DNA of 64,000 nucleotides. It comes from Gammaproteobacteria bacterium. Lineage in GTDB: Bacteria > Pseudomonadota > Gammaproteobacteria > Pseudomonadales > Alcanivoracaceae. The notes under the pieces were generated by a model, which had not been told where the DNA came from, ran no database searches, and saw only the letters and a program-made list of their open reading frames with translations. Positions 38,743 to 47,539 of this stretch are shown here, piece by piece; position 1 is the stretch's first letter, and every line of letters begins with the position of its first letter. The stretch lies in contig JAGPVL010000035.1 of assembly GCA_018067045.1 (NCBI GenBank), positions 62,001 through 126,000 on the forward strand, given 5' to 3'. The translations under genes and the position numbers were made by a program.

Positions 38743-39324
38743 TCAGCTCGCTATTGCACGCTGATGTAACCACAGAGCGAGCCGAGCGGCACGCTGAAGA
38801 GCACGCACAGAAAGCGTCGCCCCGGTAATGCCGTCAATACGACGGTCTAATTTTTTGCCTTTTAGCTGAACGCCATTGAACTGCTTGGTAAAGAAATCAT
38901 GACGCACTTCCCAACCGCGAGATTCACGATAGACCAGTACGTTCACGGCTTTAATACCGGTGTCATTCACAACCACACCTACGGTAATCGGATGATCACG
39001 TCCAATCACATCCAGCACCCAAACGGTGGTATCACCCTCGCGCCAATAGCGGCGACGAAAGCCAGGATCTTCTCCAGCAATGGATTTTGCTTGATCACGT
39101 GCATCTTGATCGAGCCATAACATAGAAGGTGAAGGTGCTTGCTCGAATGCGCCGCCTATCAGCTGCTCAACCGATAGATAAACGCTATCCTCGCCCTCTG
39201 CCTTAACGATGGCTGTCGCATCCGGTGCCGACATCGGGCTGTTAGGGGCATCACTCAGCGCCGCCGAGTCAGAATAAACCGGTGAAATACTCATGACAAA
39301 GCCGGACAAAATACACCTCAACAC
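38743..39324 (-). CDS. periplasmic FMN-binding (flavinylated) protein
   Basis: The protein has about 193 residues. A C-terminal FMN_bind domain (about 90-190) has the attachment motif DGITGATLSV with the expected flavin-carrying Thr at about 170 in this numbering. The start is uncertain. GTG at 39324 gives a signal-peptide-like N-terminus (basic Arg, hydrophobic core, cleavage near VYS-DSA) and is the one listed; a TTG at 39387 would overlap the porin stop, and an ATG at 39294 would leave no signal peptide. The listed start lies in the 3' arm of a 15-bp hairpin. ApbE would be needed to attach FMN. Confidence 0.75.
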   Translation of the reverse strand: MLRCILSGFVMSISPVYSDSAALSDAPNSPMSAPDATAIVKAEGEDSVYLSVEQLIGGAFEQAPSPSMLWLDQDARDQAKSIAGEDPGFRRRYWREGDTTVWVLDVIGRDHPITVGVVVNDTGIKAVNVLVYRESRGWEVRHDFFTKQFNGVQLKGKKLDRRIDGITGATLSVRALQRAARLALWLHQRAIAS

Positions 39325-39354
39325 AACCCGCCAGCATTGTTGTGTTGAGGTGTA
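39312..39354 (-). promoter_or_regulatory. 15-bp perfect hairpin after the porin stop, over the next gene's start
   Basis: TACACCTCAACACAA at 39312-39326 and TTGTGTTGAGGTGTA at 39340-39354 are exact complements around a 13-base loop. On the transcript (minus) strand the hairpin begins about 20 bases past the porin stop and is followed by AUUUUG, a weak U-tract. It may attenuate read-through and the candidate GTG start (39324) of the FMN-binding gene lies in its 3' arm. Confidence 0.8.
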
Positions 39355-39374
39355 AATCACGTCACTGAGCAACC

Positions 39375-40514
39375 TTAGAAGCTCCAACCAAGACCTAGGT
39401 TGAATGAATCATCGGCATCATCATTCTTGCCCACGTTGTCATAAGAAACATCGTTGTAATCCGCTTTCAGGACAACGCGCGGAACGACCCAGTAGTTAAT
39501 ACCAACAGTGTCATCCTGACGCTCTGTATTTTCTAAATCGTTACCACCGTCGTTGTAATCAAGGTCAGTGTGGCGAACAAACACACCAATTTTATCGGTG
39601 AATTTATACGACGCTTCCGCCATCAGACCGCCTTGTTCTTCAGCAGCTTTATTGCCGATAGCTTTATCAAATTCCCACTGCGCGTGCTGCACAGTAAAGG
39701 TCGCACCTACGATAGAATAACGCGCGTGCGCTTCAACCAAAACGCCCGGTACTGCATCAAAACCAACAGCACTTTGATAAACATCTTGCTGATACTGCGC
39801 GCTGACAGCCAGATCCAAACCAGGCAAACCGGCGTAGCGAACGCTGCCCGTTACGGCGCCTTTATTAGCATTGGCTTCGGCCGATTTTTGACGACCACTG
39901 CGAATCTTATTCGGCACTCCGCCCACCTTGAACATATTCAAGCCAGAGTGGCCGGCGATGTCATAGGTAAAAGCGCCTATATTCTGTGAGAACATTGCAC
40001 CTGTTTCCCACCACGTTGCTGGAATGATCTTATTTTCCAACACATTACGCTCTACGCCGTAGAAGGTGTCCGGCTCATGGGTTTCGTTAAGGATGCCAAC
40101 CGGCACCATAAACAAACCGACTTTGGCTTTAGTATTCTCCGACGTGTCAATTTCAATATATGCCTGCTCAAGCTCTACCTCGCCAGGCTTGCCGTCACCG
40201 GCAAGACTGCTCTCCAGCTCAAACTCAGAGAAGAAGCGCACTTTTTCGTTATAGTCGTAGGCGAAATACAGCACGAAACGATGAGCGTCGACTTGGTCAT
40301 TCTTAACATTTTCTAAATAGTTGTTGTAATGCAGTTCACCGTAACCACCGATATGCAGCTTATCCAACGCAGAACCAGACGATTTCTGCGCCTTCAGCCC
40401 TTCAATTTCCTGTGCCAGAATATCCAGCTGCTGCTGCATTTCTTCTAGGGTTTGCGCCTGAGATAAAACAGGCGTGGCCGCGATGGCCGCTACGAGTAAA
40501 GTGCGCTTAAACAT
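39375..40514 (-). CDS. outer-membrane porin of the OprO/OprP-like type
   Basis: The precursor has 379 residues. Signal peptide MFKRTLLVAAIAATPVLS (cleavage near AQA), then a short coiled-coil with heptads in LEEMQQQLDILAQEIEGLKAQ-type spacing, then about 16 beta strands and a C-terminal Phe (LGLGWSF). Residue pattern is that of phosphate-selective-like OprO/P porins with a trimerising N-terminal coil. The ATG at 40514 follows GGGGAA by a few bases. It heads an operon with an FMN-binding and a PepSY protein, and a Fur-like site lies 60-75 bp upstream. Confidence 0.82.
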   Translation of the reverse strand: MFKRTLLVAAIAATPVLSQAQTLEEMQQQLDILAQEIEGLKAQKSSGSALDKLHIGGYGELHYNNYLENVKNDQVDAHRFVLYFAYDYNEKVRFFSEFELESSLAGDGKPGEVELEQAYIEIDTSENTKAKVGLFMVPVGILNETHEPDTFYGVERNVLENKIIPATWWETGAMFSQNIGAFTYDIAGHSGLNMFKVGGVPNKIRSGRQKSAEANANKGAVTGSVRYAGLPGLDLAVSAQYQQDVYQSAVGFDAVPGVLVEAHARYSIVGATFTVQHAQWEFDKAIGNKAAEEQGGLMAEASYKFTDKIGVFVRHTDLDYNDGGNDLENTERQDDTVGINYWVVPRVVLKADYNDVSYDNVGKNDDADDSFNLGLGWSF

Positions 40515-40575
40515 GACATTCCCCAATCAACTAACGATTCAATTGATGGCATTCTAAGGCAGACGTTAATCTTAT

Positions 40576-40590
40576 TGCAAATCTTTCTCA
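40576..40590. promoter_or_regulatory. Fur-box-like 7-1-7 element upstream of the porin gene
   Basis: TGCAAATCTTTCTCA matches the Fur 7-1-7 core TGATAATnATTATCA at 10 of 14 informative positions, and the flanking CATTA continues the hexamer pattern. It lies 62-76 bp upstream of the porin ATG. This suggests iron-dependent control of the porin/FMN/PepSY unit, not proven. Confidence 0.45.
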
Positions 40591-40635
40591 TTAGTCTTAA
40601 CAGACCGATAAGCAACTACACGGTCTTCAAAGCAT

Positions 40636-40664
40636 AAAAAAACCCGGCGCCAAGGCCGGGTTTT
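40636..40664 (-). terminator. intrinsic terminator of grxD
   Basis: AAAACCCGGC at 40639-40648 and GCCGGGTTTT at 40655-40664 form a perfect 10-bp stem with a six-base loop, followed on the minus strand by a run of U (A's at 40636-40642). It lies 28 bp past the grxD stop. Confidence 0.93.
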
Positions 40665-40691
40665 CAAGCAAGCAGTCCGTTTGATCGACGC

Positions 40692-41027
40692 TTACGACTC
40701 TTGTTCAGGCACTTCTACATTGACGCCTTCGAGCATGGTGCCAAGATCGCCACTGCGGTGCATTTCAAGAATAATATCACTGCCGCCCACCAACTCGCCG
40801 TTAATCCACAGCTGTGGGAACGTTGGCCAGTTGCCGTATTTAGGCAGGTTGGCACGTATTTCCGGTGCTTCGAGAATATTCACATAGGCAAAAGGCTTGC
40901 CCACGGACGTCATCACTTCCACCGCTTTCGCTGAAAAGCCACACTGGGGGAACTGCGGGGAACCTTTCATATAAAGAATGACCGGGTTCTTCTCGATCTG
41001 TTCTTTAATGACCTCCATTACATCCAT
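40692..41027 (-). CDS. grxD: monothiol glutaredoxin Grx4
   Basis: This 111-residue CGFS-type glutaredoxin carries iron-sulfur clusters between proteins. The CGFS motif has Cys29 in FPQCGFSAKAV, the glutathione-contact motif is WPTFPQLWINGELVGG (about 68-83), and length and spacing match E. coli GrxD. The start at 41027 opens with MDVMEVIKEQIEKNP. It is followed by a strong terminator. Upstream is a gap of 50 bp before the hydantoinase gene. Confidence 0.97.
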   Translation of the reverse strand: MDVMEVIKEQIEKNPVILYMKGSPQFPQCGFSAKAVEVMTSVGKPFAYVNILEAPEIRANLPKYGNWPTFPQLWINGELVGGSDIILEMHRSGDLGTMLEGVNVEVPEQES

Positions 41028-41077
41028 TACATCACCTGCTACAAAATTAGAAATGAGTCAGCTCAACGAGCCTACGA

Positions 41078-42643
41078 CTAGTCTACCACCTTGTCGCCGT
41101 AACCACCTCCACCCGGCGTCGCCATCAGCAAGCGGTCGCCGCGAACAGCCTCACGACGACACTTTGACCCCAGCGCTTCGCCATTGAAGCGATTTTCGCC
41201 TAACTTGCCCGGCTGCCCGCCCGCCAACCCCCACGGCGCGTGTCGACGGCGCTCGGTTAGCAAGGTAAAGGTCGCTGGAGACAAAAATTCAAGCTCGCGA
41301 ATAATCCCATCGCCACCGCGGTTTGTACCACGCCCACCCGAATCGGGACGGATAGCGTAGCGCCAAACGCGCAACGGGTAATGGCTTTCTAGGCTTTCAA
41401 TAGGCGTATTTAGGGTATTGGTCATATGCGTTTGCCGCGCCGAAAGCCCAGCACCGTGAGCGTGAGCGCCCATGCCGCCGCCGAGGGTTTCATAGTAATC
41501 CCAACCCTCTCCGCAGCCGGGCTCGGCGCCCATCGCCAGATTATTCATGCTGCCTTGACTGGCGGCCGCCATGCGCTCTGGAATCGCCTGAGCTAACGCG
41601 CCCATGATCACATCCACCACCCGCGAGCTGGTTTCGACATTTCCCGCCGCCACCGCCGCCGGGCGCCGTGCGTTAAGCAACGAACCCTCAGGCGCACTCA
41701 ACGTAATAGGTCTAAACGTGCCCGCACAGGCAGGTATGTCGGCCGGCATCAAACAGCGGAAAACGTAATACACCGCTGCCGCTGCCACCGATAGGGGGCA
41801 GTTAATATTGCCGCCGACCTGATCGGCCGTGCCGCTAAAGTCAACGCTCACCTCGTCACCAAACACTCTCACCGTGGCAGAAATAACAATATCTTCATGT
41901 CCCTGACCATCATCATCCATCACGTCAGAAAAGGCATATTCGCCGTCAGGCAGCGCCGCCAACGCGGCTCGAGCCCTGCGCTCGGCATAATCATTTAGTG
42001 CGCTTAAGCCATGACAGAACCACTGAGATCCATTCTCGGCAAACAAAAGGCGTAGTCGCGCAGCGCCGGCACGGCAAGCGCTTGCCTGCGCGATAAAGTC
42101 GGCTAATCGTAACGAGCTTAATGGCAACTCTGCCGCGTGCGGCAAACCCGCCAGGTCACAGGCCAAGGGAATATTCCATTCGCCGTCGCGCATCAACCAC
42201 GTCGGTGCAATGACTAAACCTTCTTCATCTAAGCTGGTCGAAATCGGCATAGAGCCAGGCGCGTCTGCACCAATATTGGCGTGATGCGCGCGCGTTACTG
42301 TAAAGGCCAGCAAGTGGCTATCGGCATCAAAAACCGGCGCAATCACGGTCACATCCGGCAGATGGGTGCCGCCGAGATACGGATCATTAACCACCAGTAA
42401 ACTGGACTCACGCCAATCACGATCTCTCACCAAATCGCGCATCGCATAAGCCATGCTGCCGAGGTGCACAGGGATGTGCGCCGCTTGTGCGCACAGCTCA
42501 CCCTCCGCATCAAAGACTGCACAGGAGAAATCGAGACGGTCTTTAATGTTCGGCGAGAACGCACTACGGCGTAGCACCGCACCCATTTCGTCACACAAGC
42601 CGTTTAAGCGATTAGCAAATATTGAAAGTTGTACTGGATTCAT
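41078..42643 (-). CDS. hydantoinase B/oxoprolinase-type subunit without its partner
   Basis: The protein has 521 residues and the full HyuB pattern: the opening MNPVQLSIFANRLNGLCDEMG, RRSAFSPNIKDRLDFSCAVFD, HIPVHLGSM, VNDPYLGGTHLPD, then a late VDFSGTADQVGGNINCPLSVA and YETLGGGMGAHAHGAGLSARQTHMTNTLNTP segment. HyuB normally works with HyuA (ATP-binding hydantoinase A) in ATP-dependent opening of oxoproline or hydantoins. No HyuA gene is next to it; the neighbours are grxD and argD. It could act on its own or with a partner elsewhere. Confidence 0.9.
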   Translation of the reverse strand: MNPVQLSIFANRLNGLCDEMGAVLRRSAFSPNIKDRLDFSCAVFDAEGELCAQAAHIPVHLGSMAYAMRDLVRDRDWRESSLLVVNDPYLGGTHLPDVTVIAPVFDADSHLLAFTVTRAHHANIGADAPGSMPISTSLDEEGLVIAPTWLMRDGEWNIPLACDLAGLPHAAELPLSSLRLADFIAQASACRAGAARLRLLFAENGSQWFCHGLSALNDYAERRARAALAALPDGEYAFSDVMDDDGQGHEDIVISATVRVFGDEVSVDFSGTADQVGGNINCPLSVAAAAVYYVFRCLMPADIPACAGTFRPITLSAPEGSLLNARRPAAVAAGNVETSSRVVDVIMGALAQAIPERMAAASQGSMNNLAMGAEPGCGEGWDYYETLGGGMGAHAHGAGLSARQTHMTNTLNTPIESLESHYPLRVWRYAIRPDSGGRGTNRGGDGIIRELEFLSPATFTLLTERRRHAPWGLAGGQPGKLGENRFNGEALGSKCRREAVRGDRLLMATPGGGGYGDKVVD

Positions 42644-42951
42644 TCGCGCACCTTACCGCAGGCTCAAGGATGCGGCCAGACAGAGCCATAAAGAAAGCTA
42701 TCTGCAAAAGAGGCGGGCCCAAAAGCCGTCATCAAAGCACCATCAAACCCGCATAAACCCTACGTTTTACGTCGGACAAAAGATTGCACCCCCTGATTCA
42801 GAGAGCTATTATCGGCCCTCGTCGGCAGCATATATCGCTGCCGTTTTTCGTTTTGGCCCACCGCGATGGGTAAGCACTCGCGAGTGTGCGGCGATTTGCT
42901 ATAACGTGCAGCGCCAAAACGTCAGTGTCGATGAAAGTGCAGGTTAACGTC
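42644..42951. promoter_or_regulatory. intergenic region upstream of argD with a palindrome
   Basis: This 308-bp gap separates the divergent hyuB-type gene and argD. It contains a perfect 12-bp palindrome CACTCGCGAGTG at 42875-42886, about 65 bp before the argD start. No protein gene is supported here. A classical ARG box was not recognised. Confidence 0.4.
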
Positions 42952-44139
42952 ATGAGCGACAAGTTTTTAATGCCAACCTATAACCGTCAGCCAGTCACGT
43001 TCGAACGTGGTGAAGGTTGTTGGTTGTATGATGACAAAGGCAATGCCTATCTTGACGGCATCGCCGGCATCGCCGTATGCAATCTCGGCCACTGTCACCC
43101 AGCGATCACCCACGCCATCACCGAGCAGGCTGGCAAGCTTGTCCATACGTCTAATTTGTACCGTATTAGCGCGCAAGAAAAGCTCGCGACACTGCTGTGC
43201 TCCACTGCAAACATGGAAAACGTATTCTTTTCAAACTCCGGCGCGGAAGCGAACGAAGCGGCAATAAAACTCGCGCGCTTGTACGGGCATAAAAAGAATA
43301 TCGACAACCCAACTATCATTGTAATGGAAGGCGCCTTCCATGGCCGCACAATGGCAACCCTCAGTGCCACCGGCAACCGCAAAGTACAGGCCGGCTTTGA
43401 ACCGCTGCTTTCAGGCTTCGCACGCGCCCCATGGAATGACCTCGATGCAATCAAGAAAATCATCGCATCGAACCATAATGTCGTCGCCATATTACTCGAA
43501 CCTATTCAAGGCGAAGGCGGCGTAAACCCATTACGCAAAGGCTTTCTAAACGAGCTGCGTGCGCTATGCGACAGCCACGAATTACTGCTGATGCTCGACG
43601 AAATTCAAACCGGCAACGGCCGTACCGGGACTTACTTTGCCTACCAGCAAGAAAATATTTTGCCGGACGTTGTCACCACAGCCAAAGGCTTAGGTAACGG
43701 CTTCCCCATTGGCGCGTGCTTAACCAGCGGCCGCGCTTCAGCGCTATTTGGGCCCGGCAGTCACGGCAGCACCTACGGCGGCAACCCACTTGGCTGCAGC
43801 ACTGCACTGGCGGTTGTTGAAACGCTTACAAACGGCGTCATCGATGCCGTGAACAAACGTGGCGAGCTGTTGCGTGCGTCTTTGCGTGAGGCTTTTTCTG
43901 ATACCGATATGGTCATCGAAGTACGCGGCCAAGGCTTGATTAACGCGGTGCAATTTGATCGCCCTTGCACAGCGCTTGTCGGCCTATGCCGTGAACGCGG
44001 GCTGCTTATTAACGTCACCGCCGAATCAGTCGTACGACTCATTCCGCCGTTGGTAATAAACGCAAAAGAAATTGCGTTGCTGGTAGAGCGACTCAAAGAT
44101 GCCGTCGTTGCCTTCCAAAATGAACAGGAGGCAGCATGA
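42952..44139 (+). CDS. argD: acetylornithine aminotransferase
   Basis: This 395-residue class III PLP enzyme makes N-acetylornithine in arginine synthesis. The PLP Asp is in [15 protein letters not shown], and the Schiff-base Lys in [14 protein letters not shown] (about residue 247). The opening [16 protein letters not shown]-like stretch is diagnostic. The start was set at 42952 (MSDKF) because AGG is seen 8-10 bases upstream; upstream in-frame ATGs extend beyond known homologues. Its stop overlaps the argF start by 4 bp. Confidence 0.95.
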   Translation: MSDKFLMPTYNRQPVTFERGEGCWLYDDKGNAYLDGIAGIAVCNLGHCHPAITHAITEQAGKLVHTSNLYRISAQEKLATLLCSTANMENVFFSNSGAEANEAAIKLARLYGHKKNIDNPTIIVMEGAFHGRTMATLSATGNRKVQAGFEPLLSGFARAPWNDLDAIKKIIASNHNVVAILLEPIQGEGGVNPLRKGFLNELRALCDSHELLLMLDEIQTGNGRTGTYFAYQQENILPDVVTTAKGLGNGFPIGACLTSGRASALFGPGSHGSTYGGNPLGCSTALAVVETLTNGVIDAVNKRGELLRASLREAFSDTDMVIEVRGQGLINAVQFDRPCTALVGLCRERGLLINVTAESVVRLIPPLVINAKEIALLVERLKDAVVAFQNEQEAA

Positions 44140-45050
44140 GCGTGCGCCACTTTTTAACGTTACTGGATTTATCGCCGGCGGAATTGAATCGCCTGATACA
44201 GCGCGCGATCGAATTAAAGGCGATGCACCGATCAGGTAAGCGTCACGATATTATGCGCGGCAAAACTCTGGGTATGATCTTCGAAAAATCCTCCACGCGT
44301 ACCCGTGTCTCCTTCGAAGCCGGCATGACCCACTTTGGTGGCGCCAGCATTTTCCTCTCTCCACGGGACACACAACTAGGTCGTGGCGAGCCCATCGAAG
44401 ATTCCGCGCGAGTCCTGTCGCGTATGGTGGATATCGTCATGATCCGCACATTCGCCCATCAAACCATTGAAACTTTTTCAGCGTATTCAGCGGTCCCTGT
44501 TATTAATGCACTCACTGATGACTTTCATCCCTGTCAATTGCTTGCCGACATGCAAACCTATGTAGAACACCGCGGCAGCATACAAGGGAAAAAAGTAGTC
44601 TGGGTGGGTGACGGTAACAACATGTGCAACTCGTATATCAATGCCGCACGTCAATTTGATTTTGAATTGGTGGTGAGCTGTCCTGAGGGCTTTGAACCTA
44701 ATGCGGAATTGCTATCAAGAGAATCATCACGTGTTTCAATCGAGCGTGACCCCCTAGCGGCCGCCCACAACGCGCATCTTGTTGTGACTGACGTTTGGGC
44801 ATCTATGGGGCAAGAGGACGAGCAAAAACAACGAGAAAAAGCCTTTGCAAACTATCAGGTCAATAATCAACTGATGGCTCTAGCCGATAAGCAGGCGCTC
44901 TTTATGCATTGCCTGCCAGCGCATCGCGGCGAAGAAGTCAGCGCTGAACTGATGGACGCAAAAGATTCGGTCGTTTGGGACGAGGCCGAAAACAGATTGC
45001 ATGCACAAAAAGCATTATTGGAATTCTTAATGTTCGGCGAACAACACTAG
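44136..45050 (+). CDS. argF: ornithine carbamoyltransferase
   Basis: This 304-residue enzyme makes citrulline from ornithine and carbamoyl phosphate. The carbamoyl-phosphate motif is SSTRTRVSF (about 51-59), HPCQ follows in [14 protein letters not shown], and the ornithine-binding [10 protein letters not shown] (about 258-267) is intact. The size fits the short ArgF type. It is coupled to argD by an ATGA overlap. A 6-bp GCCCTC/GAGGGC hairpin at 45087-45101 lies 37 bp past the stop. Confidence 0.97.
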   Translation: MSVRHFLTLLDLSPAELNRLIQRAIELKAMHRSGKRHDIMRGKTLGMIFEKSSTRTRVSFEAGMTHFGGASIFLSPRDTQLGRGEPIEDSARVLSRMVDIVMIRTFAHQTIETFSAYSAVPVINALTDDFHPCQLLADMQTYVEHRGSIQGKKVVWVGDGNNMCNSYINAARQFDFELVVSCPEGFEPNAELLSRESSRVSIERDPLAAAHNAHLVVTDVWASMGQEDEQKQREKAFANYQVNNQLMALADKQALFMHCLPAHRGEEVSAELMDAKDSVVWDEAENRLHAQKALLEFLMFGEQH

Positions 45051-45112
45051 CGCCGTCTATTTACAGCACGCCAGACCTATTCCGCGGCCCTCCAAGAGGG
45101 CTTGAGCAGGCA

Positions 45113-46261
45113 CTAGGCAAATGCCCGCGTCACACAATTACTTTTTTTTTCACCTTCCACACGGGCAACAACACGATTACGGCCGGTATGTTTGGCGCGA
45201 TATAGGCAGGCGTCAGCGCGCGATAGCGTTTCTTCAATTGGCTCATCGTGCTCGTATTCAGCAATACCAATAGAGACCGTAACAGAAAGCGCCGCATTGA
45301 GATCACTGTAATTGATGATCTCAACTTGTTGACGCAAACGCTCGCAGACGCGCTCCGCCTCCGTTAAATCCGTATTGCTTAAAACGAGAACAAATTCTTC
45401 GCCACCGAAGCGCCCCGTGTAATCCGCATCTCGAAGCGCTTCATCGAGCGCAGCACCAAAGCGACTTAACACGCTATCACCCACACCGTGTCCATAGGTA
45501 TCGTTGATCTGTTTGAAATGATCCAAATCAAGATAACAAACGCTAAAGGTGTAACCGCCTGATTCTGCGATTGCTTTTTGCTGCTGCAAAATATCGAGCA
45601 TATGACGACGGTTAAACAGACCTGTCAGTTCATCGCGAATTGCCATATTACGCACTTGCTCCAGCGCAGAGCTAAGCTCTTCATTTTTATTCGACAAGCG
45701 CCGACGTAACTTATGAATGCCTGTCCCAGTTACGGAAAACCCTGCACAAGAAAGGCTAAAAATGAGCCACTGAAGTCCTTCCACAGACAAGCTAAGTGAC
45801 ATGCTGCGATCCTGAAACGCCAATACCAACACCACGGCATAGCCCACGCAAGCGAATATCGACAGCGCCGCAATCTTCCAAAAACTACAACGAAATGACG
45901 CTAACAATGTCGCTCCAAAAAATAGCATCACCACGCTAATGCGAAATGCGTCCACAAAATAGCTACTCAGCAAAAAACCACTGGTCAACCACAGCGTAAT
46001 CGGCACAGATAAGCTAGGGTCGCGCCAACGCAGCGTTTTACCGCTAGTAACCAGCACATAGATCAGCGCATTTCCCAGCCAAATCGCTGCAAACAACGAG
46101 ACAAAGTTTGCGATCGTGGTATTAAAATAACCGCCAATAAAATAAAAAAAACAAATAGTTGTATGAACCACACTAATCGCCAGCGCCGTCAACACATGAC
46201 GGCGAACTAATCGCGATTCGTTTACAAACAGGTTTTTGGCCTGTTCCAGTTCAGCAATCAT
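45113..46261 (-). CDS. membrane diguanylate cyclase (GGDEF) with a full I-site
   Basis: The protein has 382 residues with about six N-terminal TM helices (about 20-180) and a C-terminal GGDEF domain (about 205-375). The active-site motif is GGEEF (286-290), and an RxxD product-inhibition site is RDAD at 277-280, so allosteric control by c-di-GMP is expected. ATG at 46261 overlaps the stop of the upstream paralogue by 4 bp. The two genes share layout and are probably a tandem duplication. Confidence 0.93.
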   Translation of the reverse strand: MIAELEQAKNLFVNESRLVRRHVLTALAISVVHTTICFFYFIGGYFNTTIANFVSLFAAIWLGNALIYVLVTSGKTLRWRDPSLSVPITLWLTSGFLLSSYFVDAFRISVVMLFFGATLLASFRCSFWKIAALSIFACVGYAVVLVLAFQDRSMSLSLSVEGLQWLIFSLSCAGFSVTGTGIHKLRRRLSNKNEELSSALEQVRNMAIRDELTGLFNRRHMLDILQQQKAIAESGGYTFSVCYLDLDHFKQINDTYGHGVGDSVLSRFGAALDEALRDADYTGRFGGEEFVLVLSNTDLTEAERVCERLRQQVEIINYSDLNAALSVTVSIGIAEYEHDEPIEETLSRADACLYRAKHTGRNRVVARVEGEKKSNCVTRAFA

Positions 46262-47394
46262 TCAGTACCCTCTTCCGTCTCTGAAGTCGTCGCACCATCA
46301 GCGGCCAAACATACTTGGTTTCGCCCAGAGTGCTTCGCCTTATACAAAGCATCATCTGCGCGTGCCAGTAACTGGTCAAGGGACTCGCCAGCAGAAAACT
46401 GCGCGACGCCAATTGAAACCGTCACACTCAAATCCGATGCGGAAGCAAAGCGCAACGCCGGCACAGCACTACGCACCCGCTCCGCCAACTGCGCGCAGTT
46501 CTCCAAATCCGATTTAACCAGCACAATCAAGAACTCTTCGCCTCCCAAACGTGCCGCAAAATCCCGGCCACTTAACTGCTCCCCCATTAACGCCGCAAAC
46601 GACCTCAACACTTCGTCGCCGACGTTGTGGCCGTAGGTATCATTAACGCGCTTAAAGAAGTCTAGATCTAGATAGGCAACCGCGAAATCCAATGCATTGC
46701 GATTAGCCATCTCACGCACTTTAACCATTCGTTCTACCGCATGACGACGGTTATAAAGGCCGGTAAGCTCATCCCGTATCGCCATTTCTTGAATACGATC
46801 AACCAACCCAGCGAGCTGACCATTACGGCTGCCCAGTTGCTGGCGAATGCTGGATATTTCCGCCGCCACCACCACCACCCCCGCGGTAATCAGCGTAAAG
46901 ACGGCCCACTGAATAAGCTCGGCGGTCATATCCAATGCTTCTGGATGCGTCACACTTAAGCGCCAAATAATCACGCCATATAAACCAACACATAATGCGC
47001 TTACGGCCACAAATGAAGGAAAGCGCAGCCTAAAAACACCTGGCTGGAGAATGGCAAAGAACAAGATCATCACGCACAGGCGCACCTGATCAATATAGTA
47101 AGCGGTAAGCAACAATCCGAAGGTAGCCCACAACATGATAGGCAACGTCATGCTAGTGTCGCGAAAATGGCGATTGAGACCGAGCACAAAACAAGCAAAG
47201 AATCCGAGGTACCCAGACCAGACCACAGCAATAATCTGATAAAACAGCTCGCCGCCTTCTCGAAAGAAATCTAACTGCAACGCAAGCCAGCAAACCAATG
47301 TATGCGCTAACGCCCCCAGCAAGCTGGCCAAAAGCGGGCTTCTCCGCATGGTGGCCGGAGCGGAACCATTACTTGTAAGCATCTGCTCAGTCAT
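46258..47394 (-). CDS. membrane diguanylate cyclase (GGDEF) with a degenerate I-site
   Basis: The protein has 378 residues, about six TM helices (about 22-180) and a GGDEF domain (about 205-365). The active-site motif GGEEF (284-288) is intact, but the residue matching the Arg of the RxxD inhibition site is Ser275 (SGRD at 275-278), so feedback inhibition is probably lost. It shares layout and segments such as NRRHxxERM and DTYGHNVGD with its downstream paralogue. Two palindromic sites, one of CRP/Vfr type, lie 95-145 bp upstream of the start. Confidence 0.93.
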   Translation of the reverse strand: MTEQMLTSNGSAPATMRRSPLLASLLGALAHTLVCWLALQLDFFREGGELFYQIIAVVWSGYLGFFACFVLGLNRHFRDTSMTLPIMLWATFGLLLTAYYIDQVRLCVMILFFAILQPGVFRLRFPSFVAVSALCVGLYGVIIWRLSVTHPEALDMTAELIQWAVFTLITAGVVVVAAEISSIRQQLGSRNGQLAGLVDRIQEMAIRDELTGLYNRRHAVERMVKVREMANRNALDFAVAYLDLDFFKRVNDTYGHNVGDEVLRSFAALMGEQLSGRDFAARLGGEEFLIVLVKSDLENCAQLAERVRSAVPALRFASASDLSVTVSIGVAQFSAGESLDQLLARADDALYKAKHSGRNQVCLAADGATTSETEEGTE

Positions 47395-47488
47395 TGCGTT
47401 ATCACTCCGTCTCTACGCTCGGCCCAACTGCCGTAACGTAGAACAGTCCGCATCCGAATCAGGATGCCACCATGATGCTAGGTAATTA

Positions 47489-47504
47489 GTATCACTGGTG
47501 ATAC
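47489..47504. promoter_or_regulatory. palindrome GTATCAC-TG-GTGATAC upstream of the GGDEF operon
   Basis: Perfect 7-bp arms flank a two-base centre, 95-110 bp upstream of the GGDEF operon start. The regulator is unknown. Confidence 0.5.
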
Positions 47505-47523
47505 GCATATAGTATTAGCTTAA

Positions 47524-47539
47524 TGTGACGCGTGTCACA
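47524..47539. promoter_or_regulatory. CRP/Vfr-type site upstream of the GGDEF operon
   Basis: TGTGACGCGTGTCACA is a perfect match to the CRP consensus TGTGA-N6-TCACA; flanking A and T continue the palindrome. It lies 130-145 bp upstream of the GGDEF operon start at 47394. The pattern is established for CRP and Vfr; use here is inferred. Confidence 0.72.

Noticed and set aside
45087-45101. Strong terminator after argF
   Set aside because: The stem has only six base pairs with a three-base loop and no U-tract, so it was only mentioned in the argF entry.
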